A DNA stretch of 55,373 nt from Mesostigma viride (taxonomy: Eukaryota; Streptophyta; Mesostigmatophyceae; Mesostigmatales; Mesostigmataceae). The DNA lies in NCBI GenBank assembly GCA_009746045.1, contig RPFO01002287.1:1-55373 (forward strand), in the 5' to 3' direction. The position numbers and the translations under genes were made by a program. How positions within the stretch are numbered: position 1 is the stretch's first letter; every line of letters begins with the position of its first letter. Below, piece by piece: positions 37,783 to 47,756 of the stretch. The notes below the pieces were generated by a model. That model made no database searches. It had not been told where the DNA came from and was given only the letters and a program-made list of their open reading frames with translations.

Positions 37783-38724
37783 TCAGAATTTTCGCCTTCT
37801 CATCCTCAGGCCGGTCTGTTCTTTCGGGTCTTCGAGGATCTTTTGCGACTCCCTCGCGATTTCCGCTTTCCGGAACTTTTCGACTTCGGCGTCCACCCCC
37901 GCGTCTCGTGCGTACTTGGACCTCCGCAAGCCGCGTCGCGCCTCGCGCACGCCCAAGACCCCGCCCGACGCCGCCATCATTTTTAGGGTGTCATCGATGG
38001 AGCGCTCGGGGTGCAGCAAGGGCAATGCGAGAGTGATCCAAGGCGGTACGGGATACCCCGCAATGTTTATCAACGCCGGGATCATGTTGAGGTACACGTA
38101 TCCTTTCATCTTAGTATTACTTGTCCCGGCGGAGCGCGCCCCCGCGAGTGCGTGGATCATCAGACGGACCGGTTTCGGGACCGTATCCATCAACTGATCT
38201 ATAAACGGGATCGTAGACACTAACACGGATATGTCTCCGACGGCCGCGAACACCGTCTTCGCCAATTGGCGAATCATGGTCATGACACGAGCGGGGATCA
38301 GACGACGCAGAAAAGAGAATCGCTGGCCTGCATTGAGACGTTTGGACACGATCGAGCACAGCTCAGACTTGGTTTCTTTCGCGAACTCGTCACGTGTCCG
38401 TCCGAACAACACGGCAGCGACAGACGCGAGTTGGTCGCGCGTTACGCCTCCATCTGAGGCGAGTGTCTGTACGCACGCGTCGTGACTCAGGCGGTCGACG
38501 ACGGCCACGTTCAGTTTATAACACAGATCGGGCGGTCGGATCGCGCGGACTTCCTTCAAGGAGATGCCCGGGAAGAGGATCTGATAAAGTCGAATCGCGT
38601 CTCTCCGATTCGTACCTTTGAGCGCCCCGTCGAAACATATTATGGCGGAATCGTCCGCGGCTGCGGTTTTGAGCGCATTCAGCGTTTTCGACGTCGGGGT
38701 CTTCTTATGTCCTTTCGAGCCCAT
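37783..38724 (-). CDS. Hypothetical protein, AT-richer
   Basis: 313 residues (MGSKGHKKTPTSKTLNALKT ...). Helical throughout, with moderately hydrophobic segments (VFAAVGDISVLVSTIPFIDQ; YVYLNMIPALINIAGYPVPP) and a basic C-terminus (EQTGLRMRRRKF). No domain recognised. GTATAATTAT begins seven bases before the ATG, fitting the late-like class. With 37445-37756 it forms a small minus-strand block with distinct base composition. Confidence 0.65.
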   Translation of the reverse strand: MGSKGHKKTPTSKTLNALKTAAADDSAIICFDGALKGTNRRDAIRLYQILFPGISLKEVRAIRPPDLCYKLNVAVVDRLSHDACVQTLASDGGVTRDQLASVAAVLFGRTRDEFAKETKSELCSIVSKRLNAGQRFSFLRRLIPARVMTMIRQLAKTVFAAVGDISVLVSTIPFIDQLMDTVPKPVRLMIHALAGARSAGTSNTKMKGYVYLNMIPALINIAGYPVPPWITLALPLLHPERSIDDTLKMMAASGGVLGVREARRGLRRSKYARDAGVDAEVEKFRKAEIARESQKILEDPKEQTGLRMRRRKF

Positions 38725-38759
38725 GGACGCGTATAATTATATGCACAAAAAATATTGCG

Positions 38760-39903
38760 TCAAGTCCTCGCTGTCAGGCGCCACCGCGTCTGCGCCTTCG
38801 TCCGCGGCCGCGTCTGCGACCGCGTCACCCTCCGCGCCGGCGGCTGTTTCCGTTTCCTCGCGGGTCTCCTTACAGGACCGGCGGAGGCGGAGGGGGCGGG
38901 GGCGGGGGCGGGAGAGGAGGAGGAGATGCGCGGATGCGACGAGTCAACGCCCTCGCGGCCTGCGTCGGCACCGGCACCGGCGCCGGCGTCCGAGCGGCCG
39001 TGGGCGCCCTCGACGCGGACCGCGTCGTCCTCGTGGCCGGCAGCGCGTGCGCCGCCGTCAAGTCGGGCAACGCGTCCGGTCTCCTGTACGTGTCGCCACA
39101 GTTGCCGATGACGGTCATCAAGGGCGCCTCCATCAGGAACCCGAGGCCGTTGCTATCGTCGAAGATCTCGAAGCCGTACTGGTGGCGGTAGTACCCCGCG
39201 AGCTCGCGGTTGTCCTCGATCTCGCACACCGTCGTGCGTCGAAACTTGCCTTGTCCTCCTCCGTCTTCATCTTCTTCGTCGTGACCTCGACGTATCGGTT
39301 CGTGGCCTTGTGCTGCAAGAGGTACTTGCGCAAGTCCTCGTCGGACATGGTGAGCGCCTTGCGCTTTTTGGAGTCCTTCGACATCTCGCAGTGTCCCCCG
39401 CCGGCCTCCAGTCCGATGACCGCGGTGGCCGGGTCCGTCACGAACCCCTTTTCGACCATGAGGAAGATCGCCGCGCACAAGAGCTTCTTGCCGAGCCCCG
39501 CCAGCGAGGCCCTCTCCGTGCTGGTACTGTCCCCGCGAAACTGCTGCGGACGGACGTAGAACCATTCGAGGTACAGGTAGTTGTTCCGCAGTCGCTCGGC
39601 CTCGTTCTCCTTCCCGGGCGGCGTGTGCGCCTTGTCCCGTTTCCGGCTGTCGATCTGCACGTACGCGAGGTCGTTGTACGGCGGCCGCTCCTCCCTCAAC
39701 TTTTTCGTCAGGCCGGAGGAGTACCCGCTCGGGATCGGGATCCACAAGTACAATGTCTTGCGCAGGAATTTGTAGTGGACCTCGAGAGGGAACTCCTTCG
39801 TATGGGGCTCCTCTCGGATCCTGTAATCGACGCGCACGCGTTTCGTGGGGATCAGCGCGAGCTCGTCCGCGAGCCCCGGCGCGTACATGTTGTCCTTGGT
39901 CAT
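38760..39903 (-). CDS. GNAT acetyltransferase-like protein with low-complexity tail, frameshifts
   Basis: About 380 residues from the ATG at 39903 (MTKDNMYAPGLADELALIPT). The middle has a LYLEWFYVRPQQFRGDSTST strand then SLAGLGKKLLCAAIFLMVEK (the G-x-G-x-x-L acyl-CoA turn and helix) and, after a frame break near 39231, ELAGYYRHQYGFEIFDDSNG with the Y-R-x-Y-G-F-E ending typical of GNAT folds. The remainder is low complexity; a second frame change near 39045 gives an acidic then Ser/Pro-rich tail ending in a basic segment (PARKRKQPPARRVTRSQTRP) at 38760. Without that change the frame ends in poly-Pro at 38870. Substrate unknown. Confidence 0.55.
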
Positions 39904-39967
39904 GACGCCACGTCGTAATGCTGTACGCGTCCAAAAAAATATCGCAACGGATTGATAGAAAGATACG

Positions 39968-40132
39968 ATGGTCGCGAGACGTCCGAGGCGTCCCAACGGC
40001 TGCATCCGTCGCCGGCCCGGTTCGGCCGCCAGGAACCCGTGGGTCCAGCTCGTCATGAAGACGTGGGACCAGGGGCGCGGCGGCACCTACAAGCAGGCCA
40101 TTCAGAAGGCCCGTGCCCAGTGGAACAAGTAA
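39968..40132 (+). CDS. Small basic DNA-binding-like protein
   Basis: 54 residues: MVARRPRRPNGCIRRRPGSA then ARNPWVQLVMKTWDQGRGGT and YKQAIQKARAQWNK. The N-P-W-x5-K-x(n)-G-T-Y-x-x-A-h-x-x-A block is a pattern I recall from short basic proteins of many NCLDVs (HMG-like or YABBY-like stretch), likely DNA-binding virion proteins. Too short for simple gene finders. The ATG is 65 bases from the divergent GNAT-like start. The 3' end overlaps the convergent gene by 31 bases. Confidence 0.65.
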   Translation: MVARRPRRPNGCIRRRPGSAARNPWVQLVMKTWDQGRGGTYKQAIQKARAQWNK

Positions 40133-40553
40133 ACGCACTCGTCCTTGGTCAATGACCCTCGCCTGATCGATCGAGGGTCGCCGTTCTCGTATCGGTCGTA
40201 GACGCGCGCGTCCGTGCGCGCGGCCACGACCGACTCGATTTCGGGGATCCGGCGTGCGATCACCGATCGGGCGCGGCGAGGTGGTCCGTCCAATCGCTCA
40301 TCGTGAGCCCGGGCGCGACGACGTCGCCGTGCACGGGGGTCTGGAACGCGCGCGTCGCGGAGAGGTTCAAGGGGAGTCCGTCCTCCCTGGCGCGAGGATT
40401 GGCGAGGACGCGCGCGTCGCAGCAATCTCCGTGGCGGAGGGCGACGGGGTCGTCGCATTGGAGCAGAGAGCGGAACACGCGGTCGCGGTCCCATTTGGAC
40501 ACGCGTCCGTGGGTGACGGGGTGGTCTCCGGCGGGTACGAACAGGAAGTCCAT
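40102..40553 (-). CDS. Hypothetical protein, one frameshift
   Basis: About 150 residues. It starts MDFLFVPAGDHPVTHGRVSK at 40553 and continues with CDDPVALRHGDCCDARVLAN to MSDWTDHLAAP. There the frame meets a stop at 40260; in the neighbouring frame it continues SVIARRIPEIESVVAARTDA and ends TKDECVYLFHWARAF at 40102. A break near 40268 joins them. No family assigned. Divergent from the large gene at 40578, with an A-rich stretch (ATAAAAAA) just before the ATG. Confidence 0.5.
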
Positions 40554-40577
40554 TTTTTTATGTCGGGAGAATGATAA

Positions 40578-42528
40578 ATGAGCCTCGCGCGGTACCTGCA
40601 GCACGTGCAAGGAGGCGACGGTTTTTCTCCGCACATTTTCGACGAGCACTTCGCCAAGTACGCGAACGAGGGGTACGCCGCCCCCGTCGAGCCGACCGCC
40701 GAGGCCGTACCGCCGCCCGTCCCGTACGGCGACATCACGGCGCGGCAGGCAGAGGACTTCGGGGTGGTTATGGTGGACCGCGACGTGCTTGCGCGGATCA
40801 TGCGCGCGGTCGAGGAGGTGGAGAGACGCAAGGGTCTTTCGGTTCCGCCGTCGTTGAACTCGGTGTACGCGAGCGAGGGGGGCGGGTGGCCGGGGGTGAC
40901 GACGGACGACGGGGAGCTGGTTCGTATGCCGTCTCGCCTGGATTTGGACTACGGTACGAAGATGCCTCCGATGATGCTTCCGTCGGACTTTGAGCGCGTG
41001 ATGGCGCCGATCTACCCGGGGTTCCGTCCGGTGCACGGGGCGGGCGACTCGGGCGGCAACGAGAGGAGCGACGACGCGCCCAAGGCCTCCTCTACCAGTT
41101 CGACCGCGGTCGGCACGGGACACGACCTGACGACTGTCGCGAGTGCGGGTGGCATGTCATCCGACACGTCTGGAGCGGGGTCGTCTGCGAGCGCCGCAGG
41201 TTTTGATACGGACGAAACAGTGGCTAAGGGTGTAGAATTCATTGACGGCGTGCTCGAAATTAACGGTGACGATTTTTTTAGAGGTATAGCATCTGATGAT
41301 AGGATATATATATTGACAAAAGTATCTGAATACGAGGACGCGTTGAATAAATCCCACGTGACACAAGGCCAATACGATAAAATCCTGGAATCGCTGCGCT
41401 CTATGTTTCGCGACCCTAGTAAGACGGGATCGGCTTTCGAAAGTTCGTCTCCTTTGTACACAGATGACGATGCGTTACGTGACGCAGGACAACAACTCGT
41501 CAAGTCGATTATGGATGGCGTCCCCTTTGATCGTACAGTATCTTCGGCGATAGCTCCCGATATCGATATGACACGTATTAAAGAGGTCGGAGGAGAATTC
41601 GAACGTGAAGCGTATGAACTTATGTCAGGGAAAACCCGGAACATCAAAAGGCCATTGCCGAAGCGCTTACCATCACGGCCAATGAAATATTGGACAATCC
41701 TTGGGAGCTCACGCGACAGCGGAGGACGTAAAAGCGTTGATCGAACTAGCACGCAGTCTTCCACGTGGACTTGTACACGCGGCTAAACTTGTGGGGGGGC
41801 GGTGGACGCACTCACGGGTGGCACGATCGGTTATCTTCTACACGGCGATCCTGGATCCGGTGATCCCAATCCGGGAAACGCCTCACTGCACGGACAGAAG
41901 ACGATCGATGCCTTGTCCCACATACCAGTGAATATCGAGAAATCGACCAACGCGGACGACGTAAAAACACTAGCCGATAACTTAAAATCCTTATTACGTT
42001 CGGATGAAAAGTTCCAATACGACGTTAGAAGGGGGGCCTGGAAACATTGGTTGATAAAATTATTAACGACCCGTTCGAACATGAGAAGAACGTGATCAGG
42101 ATGAATTTGGTGCTTAAGGGTATAAATACGATCAGAAGGGAGGCGGAAGGCGTCGCGCGTCAGGATAGGATCGAGCGTGAAAAGAGTGCAGCCGACGCCC
42201 CGTCATTGGCGAAAGTCACATTATCGTTTTTGAGCGAATTTCCATCGCCGACGGATGCGAAGACGATGTCGGTAAAGAACTTCGTAACAGCTGCGCGGGC
42301 GGCATTGCACGGAGTGCCGGGGTTCAGCGATGATGTCAAATCGAAATTAGAAGCAGTCCAAACAATTCTGAACGAGATGGACGATGCCAAATACAACCCT
42401 TCGCTAGATCCAAAACGCACAATAATAAACTTAATCAGATCAACAAGAAGATCAGAGCGATCCGAAACGAGTCGGCCAGAGTGACAAGACCGGACTCATT
42501 CCGCGTTGACGAAAAATATCTGACTTGA
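40578..42528 (+). CDS. Large virion-like protein 1, several frameshifts
   Basis: About 650 residues. The first 210 are GC-rich in DNA and Pro/Gly-rich (MSLARYLQHVQGGDGFSPHI ... SSTSSTAVGTGHDLTTVASA). From about 41200 the DNA becomes AT-rich and the protein helical (VSEYEDALNKSHVTQGQYDK; HATAEDVKALIELARSLPRG; KFQYDVRRG). Frame breaks are inferred near 41640, 41705, 41795 (a G7 run), 42040 (GGGGGG) and 42435; each leads straight into well-formed helical sequence in the next frame, ending NESARVTRPDSFRVDEKYLT at 42528. No enzyme motif. Style and position next to the following gene suggest a structural protein. Confidence 0.55.
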
Positions 42529-42530
42529 TC

Positions 42531-42536
42531 GTATAC
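42531..42536 (+). promoter_or_regulatory. GTATAC element before the gene at 42549
   Basis: GTATAC two bases after the stop of the previous gene and 12 bases before the ATG at 42549. Confidence 0.5.
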
Positions 42537-42548
42537 AACATTGATGTC

Positions 42549-45006
42549 ATGACCACCCGGGCAACGTGTTACTTTCACTGTACGAGGGCGGCAAGGCCGT
42601 CCCGGCCAAGGTGGCGAGCTGGGTGCGGGAGAGCGTCGGGTCCTGCGCGAGCGGCGTCGGAAAGACGCTCAAGAGGGACGAGATGGCGCGCGTCGTCGCG
42701 GCCATGTACCCCGACCTGCCCGCCGAATTCCTGCAGAAAGCGGCCAAACCGTCCCTGTGTCTCCTGCTGGGCGACGAGATCGTCGGCCGCACGATCTCGG
42801 GCTTGTGTCGCCAGGGCCTGGCGGGCGGCCCCGACACGCAACGGCGATTGATCGAGATCGTCTCCACGCTCACCCAACAGCCCGCCGCGAGTTTGGTAGC
42901 GCTCCGCGCGATGCGCTGTGTTCACTGGCGGCGAGCGCGTCCTCGACGAAGCAGAGAGCGGGCGCGATGCACGCCGCCAAACTGCTCGACCCGCTCGCGG
43001 GCGTCGACTGGTCCAAGGTGGGCGCGCAGGCGTCGTCGGCTCTGTCCGCGGCGGCGCGCGGCGGGCGCGCGGCGTTCGACGCGTCCAAGGTGATCGGAGA
43101 GCAACTATACGACGGGACGAACGCGGTGTTGCAGTCGCCGGTAACGCGCGCGGCGGCGAGGATGGCGGGACAGGCGGCGATGGCGGGCGGACGGATGGCA
43201 GGACAGGCGGCGATGGCGGGGGGGCGGATGGCGGGGAGGGCGGCGATGGACATGGTGGCGCCTCCGCCGTTCGAGATCCACGGGGTGACGCAGCACAGGG
43301 CGTACCGGGTGGCTCTGGATTCGGCGCACCGGATGCGATCGGATCGGATCGCGTCGGCGATGAACCCGTACACGGGCGTGGAGAAGGGCAAGGCGCCCAA
43401 GGTGTCCCGCGCGATGCGGAGGGACGGGAACCCGTACGTCGGCTACGGGAACGCCGGGTATCTCGGCTCCAAACAACGACCGGGGACAGGGGTCGGGAGG
43501 GGGGGCGTAATTCGCATGCCGTTGTCACGAGGCATCAGGAGCGTTCGCTCCGAATTTCGTGAAAAGGTCCGCGAAATGGCATCGAATCGAGCGATTATGA
43601 AAAGAAAAATGCTCGAAGAATTTCGCGAAATGGCCGCCGACGCCCTTTTTCAACACCGGGACCCGCGCAGGGAGTTGACGGAACTAATACCAGCATTCCC
43701 ATCGGAAGTATTACCAAGAGATGTGTTAATGGAGTTGGCCGAAAAGGCGATCAGCGATGTCTCGCTTGGAAAATCCAAACGCTCTATCACGAAAATGTAC
43801 CAAGAAAACATGTCTGAGGTTAGTAATAAACCCTATGCGATAAGTTGGTGGAAAGGACAACTAGAGACCACTAGCGACCCCGAAGGCAAGAAACAACTGG
43901 AAGGATACATCAAGAAGGCAAACGATGATAAAAGGACGGAGGATGATGTTCGCAAAGTAGCCAAAACCCTGGGATTGGATATTGACCATGTTTCCCCATC
44001 GACTTCTCGCATTCTCAAGCCTGTGTCAGGTCCACTGAGCGTCGCGACGGCGATCGCCTTGAAGAGAGCTTATACGAAACAAGGCGAGAGTGATGCAGTC
44101 AAACGCTTCGTCATCGACGGAATGGCGCGTTACGCTGATGTTAGCATGTTTGATTTGGAAAAGTCTCTCGCAAAGGTTTCTAATAGTGCATCTAAGATAC
44201 AAAGCGCGTTCAGGGCTCACAAAAAGGGCAGGTTCACCAAACGTTGGTTCGATCTCGAGCGCGCGTTGGCGGAACAGAAAAAAGAGGCCGATCTGAAAAA
44301 AAAAACGACAGAGATACAAAAACAACAGAAACGCGTCGAAATAAAGACCGCCAAGGAACAATTGGATGTCAAAACGAACGCACTGAAACGAGTCGAAGGC
44401 GAACTGAACAAGAAAGCAAACTATTCCAAGTTGTCGTCGTGGGTGAATGAGTTGTTTGGAATACTTTCTAGAATTGATGATCAGGATGCGAGAAATGCAG
44501 CGGGACGTGAGTACCTAGACAAAAAAATGACGGATCAGGGTATTCCTAAAATTGACCAAACACAAATTGTCAGCGATGTAAAGATGCTATATAACGCACG
44601 GCTTCAAAAAAGGAGTGCACGACTTGATAAAGAACGTGTCGAAAAGGAACTCGAGGAGATCGAAAAGGATGTCGAACCTAAAACTACGACGCCACTCGAA
44701 ACACCGATGGCCAAAGAGTCGGGACCGGAAAAGGGAGATGCCGAGGCCGCGAAGGATGGAGAGGAGGAGGGGGATGAGGAGGGGGATGCGGGGCGTCGGG
44801 AAGACGACGGGGGTCGTGCGAGACAGGCGCGGTACGCCCGGTCGGGTCGCAAGCACCGCGCCAAGTCCGCGTCCGCCAAGAAGCCCTCGGTCCGTGTCGC
44901 GGCATCCAAGCGGAAGCACCGCGCCAAGTCCGCCCCGTCATCCGGCTCCTCCTCGCGGCAGCGGTGTTCCCACTCCCTCGGCGCCAACGCCGTCCTATGC
45001 GCCTAA
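42549..45006 (+). CDS. Large virion-like protein 2, two frameshifts
   Basis: About 819 residues. The N-terminal quarter is GC-rich (YEGGKAVPAKVASWVRESVG), with frame breaks near 42558 (CCC run) and 42925. It contains an 11-residue repeat (RMAGQAAMAGG, three times). From about 43510 the DNA is AT-rich and encodes helices: an IQ-like motif (SKIQSAFRAHKKGRF) and a coiled coil (KKTTEIQKQQKRVEIKTAKE). After 44700 the DNA is GC-rich again and encodes an acidic patch and two basic HRAKSA repeats (SGRKHRAKSASAKKPSVRVA), suggestive of DNA contact. No enzyme motif. Likely a structural or DNA-organising virion protein; role inferred. Confidence 0.6.
43159..43254. repeat. Three in-frame 33-base tandem repeats
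   Basis: Units at 43159, 43192 and 43225 encode RMAGQAAMAGG with small variations, inside the large virion-like gene 2. Length differences of whole units would keep the frame. Confidence 0.85.
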
Positions 45007-45055
45007 CCGGCCCGCGAAATTCTGTCCACTCCCGTTGTGAGTGTCCCTGCGAACG

Positions 45056-45652
45056 ATGGAGCCCGCCCCGGACGTCGCCCCCGAACTCGTCTGCCGTCTC
45101 TGCGGCGACTCCTCGGCCGCCAAGCCCCTCGACTGGAAGTCCCTCTGCAAGGCCTGTCGCAAGGCCGAGGGGAAGAAGTTCAAGGCGTCCAAGGAGGGCT
45201 ACTTCCGCAACCAGGTCCACTCCCTGCACAAGACCAACCGCCGTTCCGGTCGTCGCCAGGTGTCCCTCACCGCGCGGGACCTGGCCGAGATATGGGACCA
45301 GCAGGGCGGTCTGTGCGCCATCACCGCGTTAGAGATGACGCACGCGCCCGACTCCGGTCCCGGCCCGTCGGGCCGATCCGCGACCGTCGATCTCATCGAC
45401 CCGAAGGCCGGCGTCGTCAAGGGGAACGTCCGTCTCGTCTGTCGCCGCGTCAAGCGCATGAAGGGCAACGATGACGTCGACTCGTTCCTCGACTTCTGCG
45501 CCCTGATTGGCGACCGATCCGCGGCACCGTCCACTAGTGCCGTCAAAGCCGACACGGCCGACGAAAACGACACGAACATGTCGGTCGATCGTGTCGGTTC
45601 GGCCGCCCACACGTCCTGGGCCGACATCCAGGACGACATCGAGGAAGTATAA
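45056..45652 (+). CDS. HNH-type endonuclease-like protein with N-terminal zinc finger
   Basis: 198 residues. The N-terminus has C-x2-C ... C-x2-C (LVCRLCGDSSAAKPLDW, LCKACRKAEG). The rest fits a viral HNH-like module: QQGGLCAITALEMTHA, then ATVDLIDPKAGVVKGNVRLV and CRRVKRMKGN, matching the family order G-x-C-x-h-T-G/A ... S-h-D-x-I-D ... G-x-h-x-G-N-h-x-h-V-C ... h-N-x-M-K. Several classic HNH positions differ (V in place of Y, K in place of N), so activity is uncertain. The last 40 codons are written in CGACAC/GTGTCG-rich sequence that also forms the upstream region of the SSB gene, and the stop codon lies inside that gene's TATA box. Confidence 0.65.
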   Translation: MEPAPDVAPELVCRLCGDSSAAKPLDWKSLCKACRKAEGKKFKASKEGYFRNQVHSLHKTNRRSGRRQVSLTARDLAEIWDQQGGLCAITALEMTHAPDSGPGPSGRSATVDLIDPKAGVVKGNVRLVCRRVKRMKGNDDVDSFLDFCALIGDRSAAPSTSAVKADTADENDTNMSVDRVGSAAHTSWADIQDDIEEV

Positions 45653-45654
45653 AG
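45591..45654 (+). promoter_or_regulatory. GTGTCGG boxes and TATAAAG before the SSB-like gene
   Basis: GTGTCGG at 45591-45597 (further boxes at about 45550 and 45580) and TATAAAG at 45648-45654, 69 bases before the ATG at 45717. The stop codon of the HNH gene (TAA, 45650-45652) lies inside the TATA box. The leader is pyrimidine-rich (CCTTTCTCTCCACCTACCTC). Confidence 0.6.
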
Positions 45655-45716
45655 GTCGCCCCGTGCGTTGTCCGAGCTCGTTCCTTTCTCTCCACCTACC
45701 TCCACACTCCTCACGA

Positions 45717-46532
45717 ATGGCCTCCACCATCGTCCTTTTCGACGACTTCGATGCGGACAAGGTCTTGTACAAGGACCCCAAGCGGTCCGGGCGGGGTCCG
45801 TCGGGCCCAGGCGCCCTCTCCGTGTACATGTCCTACGGCGTCGACGGCACGCCCATCCGCATCCAGACCCCGCGCATGCGCGCGCCGTTCGGCATCAGCT
45901 CCTTCGATCCCAAGCCCGGGACCAACGACATCCGCAAGTACACTCTGGACCTCTCGTTCGACCGCCACACCACTGAGGGGTCGGACAACGCGCTCTTCTA
46001 CGAAATGTGGACGGGGCTCGACGACCGCAACAAGAAGCAGTCGCATTCCAAGTGCGTGGAATGGTTCGGCAAGAAGATGAGCGACGAACTCATCGGGGAG
46101 CTGTACACGTCGGCCATCAAGCCCTCGAAGAAGGAGGAGTACCCCCCCACGCTCAAGTGCAACGTGCCTTTCCGCGACGGCCAATTCCAGTGCCGCTTCT
46201 TTGACGAGAACCGCCAGCCCGCCACCTTCGCGGACGTGCAGAAGGGCTGTGACGTGCAAGTCATCCTGGAGGTGTCGCGCATGTGGTTCATGGACAAGCA
46301 GTTTGGGTGCACGCCCGTGGTGCAGTCGCTGCAGTTCTTCCCGTCGAACCGCATGCCCGACGAGTACTGCTTCGTGGACCGCGGGGTCGCGAACCGCTCG
46401 CCCTCCGAGGGGTCAGACGACGAGACCGTCCGTGAGAACAAGCGGCTCAAGGGACTCTCTGATGAGGAGTTGCACGCCGAGGGCTACACGCGAGACAACA
46501 AGGGAAACGTGTACGCGTATGACAACAGCTGA
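45717..46532 (+). CDS. Candidate single-stranded-DNA-binding protein (NCLDV SSB-like)
   Basis: 271 residues, intact. The segment GALSVYMSYGVDGTPIRIQT then PRMRAPFGISSFDP, DIRKYTLDLSFDRHTTEGSD and LKCNVPFRDGQFQCRFFDEN resembles a family conserved across NCLDVs that has been proposed to be an OB-fold SSB (related to DUF5871, as I recall). The C-terminus is acidic (SEGSDDETVRENKRLKGLSD), as in many SSBs that recruit partners. It would coat single-stranded DNA during replication, together with the D5-like helicase 5 kb downstream; both carry GTGTCG-TATA upstream regions. Assignment is by pattern memory and should be checked by profile search. Confidence 0.6.
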   Translation: MASTIVLFDDFDADKVLYKDPKRSGRGPSGPGALSVYMSYGVDGTPIRIQTPRMRAPFGISSFDPKPGTNDIRKYTLDLSFDRHTTEGSDNALFYEMWTGLDDRNKKQSHSKCVEWFGKKMSDELIGELYTSAIKPSKKEEYPPTLKCNVPFRDGQFQCRFFDENRQPATFADVQKGCDVQVILEVSRMWFMDKQFGCTPVVQSLQFFPSNRMPDEYCFVDRGVANRSPSEGSDDETVRENKRLKGLSDEELHAEGYTRDNKGNVYAYDNS

Positions 46533-46584
46533 AAGGTGGACGTATGCGTGGGCACCGGACTACATCCGTTAGTCTCGAAATTAT

Positions 46585-47037
46585 ATGTCTGCATGTATTA
46601 TTATCGAACCGATGTTATCCGATTCCCTAATAAAATCCTTTTTGGTGGGTTCCTCTGCCCCCATGGGCGCGTTGTTGCCATTGTACTTGTCCGCCGTCCG
46701 TTCCGTGGGCGTCCCGGCCCAGCCGGCGCACACGGAATGGGTCATATTCCTAGTCATGATCGTGTTAGGCGTAGGAAACCTCGCGGCCGTGCGTTGGACT
46801 CGCGAGTACAACAAGCACATTAGCAGCGACAGGAAGTTCGTGTACGCGGGCGCGATCGCCGGTCTGACGATAGGTCTGCTCGTGGCCGCGTCCGGTTTCC
46901 ACCTGTCGTACTTCCCGGGATGGTCGATCGCCGGCCACGCGATCCCGATCGTCGCATCGACCGCGGCGTACTCGGCCTTGTTCCTGTACGTCCTCAAACC
47001 GCTCGACGCGCTCATGAACCAGGTGTGCGCTTCGTGA
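46585..47037 (+). CDS. Multi-pass membrane protein
   Basis: 150 residues with four hydrophobic segments: about 25-44 (SSAPMGALLPLYLSAVRSVG), 52-70 (VIFLVMIVLGVGNLAAV), 86-106 (FVYAGAIAGLTIGLLVAASG) and 116-138 (GHAIPIVASTAAYSALFLYV). An alternative start is 46612. TTATATG overlaps the first ATG. No family recognised; probably a viral membrane protein. Confidence 0.6.
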   Translation: MSACIIIEPMLSDSLIKSFLVGSSAPMGALLPLYLSAVRSVGVPAQPAHTEWVIFLVMIVLGVGNLAAVRWTREYNKHISSDRKFVYAGAIAGLTIGLLVAASGFHLSYFPGWSIAGHAIPIVASTAAYSALFLYVLKPLDALMNQVCAS

Positions 47038-47072
47038 GGGGTCGAGAATCGCGCGGGATACGGTGCAATATC

Positions 47073-47641
47073 ATGAAACGCAAGTGGAAGCAACTCGAGG
47101 CGGCGTTAGATGCGATCTACTCGCCCCGGTTGAAAAGGGCGCCCAACATCGACGGGATCTTGGCGCGCGACCCGGGGTTGGCGGCGATGACGAAAGAAAT
47201 CATCCGCACGTTCTTCCGATCGGGGTATCCGTTGACCCTCGCGTCCTCTTGTTGGACGAACTGTTCCAAGAAGAGCCCGGACTTAGTCCGCGGACGCGCG
47301 ACCGACTGAAAGAGACGTTCGCGTTCAGCGTGGACGAGGACGAGCCGCGCATCGTCATCAACCCCGACTACTGGGCTTCGAGTCTTCCGGAAATGTTGAG
47401 AAGCGGATGCAAGTATACCCAGGACGGCGTGGACATGCCGAAACACGTCCCTCTGATCCTCGCGGGGGCGGTCGCGCACGAGATGCTGCACCTGATCGAC
47501 GGCGAGGAAGACGTCCGGGACGTGTCGGACGTCAACTACGGCCACACGTCGACGTGGCTGTCCCTCATGAAACGGCATCTAGGGAGGGGCGGCGACGGGG
47601 ATCCGACGAAGGAGATCAATTTCACGTTCCAACTCGTCTGA
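47073..47641 (+). CDS. SprT-like zinc metalloprotease-domain protein 3, one frameshift
   Basis: About 190 residues. It starts MKRKWKQLEAALDAIYSPRL; the frame breaks near 47238 and resumes LLLDELFQEEPGLSPRTRDR. The active-site motif is AGAVAHEMLHLIDGEEDVRD with a possible third ligand in NYGHTSTWLSLMKRH, i.e. HExxH plus a downstream His. Different from the pair at 23177-26573 (no basic N-terminus, much shorter). Probably a peptidase; substrate unknown. Confidence 0.6.
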
Positions 47642-47756
47642 TGGATTACGTGTCGGTGTCGTTTTCTAGATCGCGTTCGCGGACCGCGCAAAGTAATCGC
47701 GTCTCGTAACGATTTAGTCGCGACGGCGACTCTCGACCACACAATCGAGACGAACC

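Noticed and set aside
38618-39559. 313-codon plus-strand frame
   Set aside because: It is antisense to the GNAT-like gene and the start of 37783-38724, Ala/Arg-rich, and reads across the TATA-like region between them.
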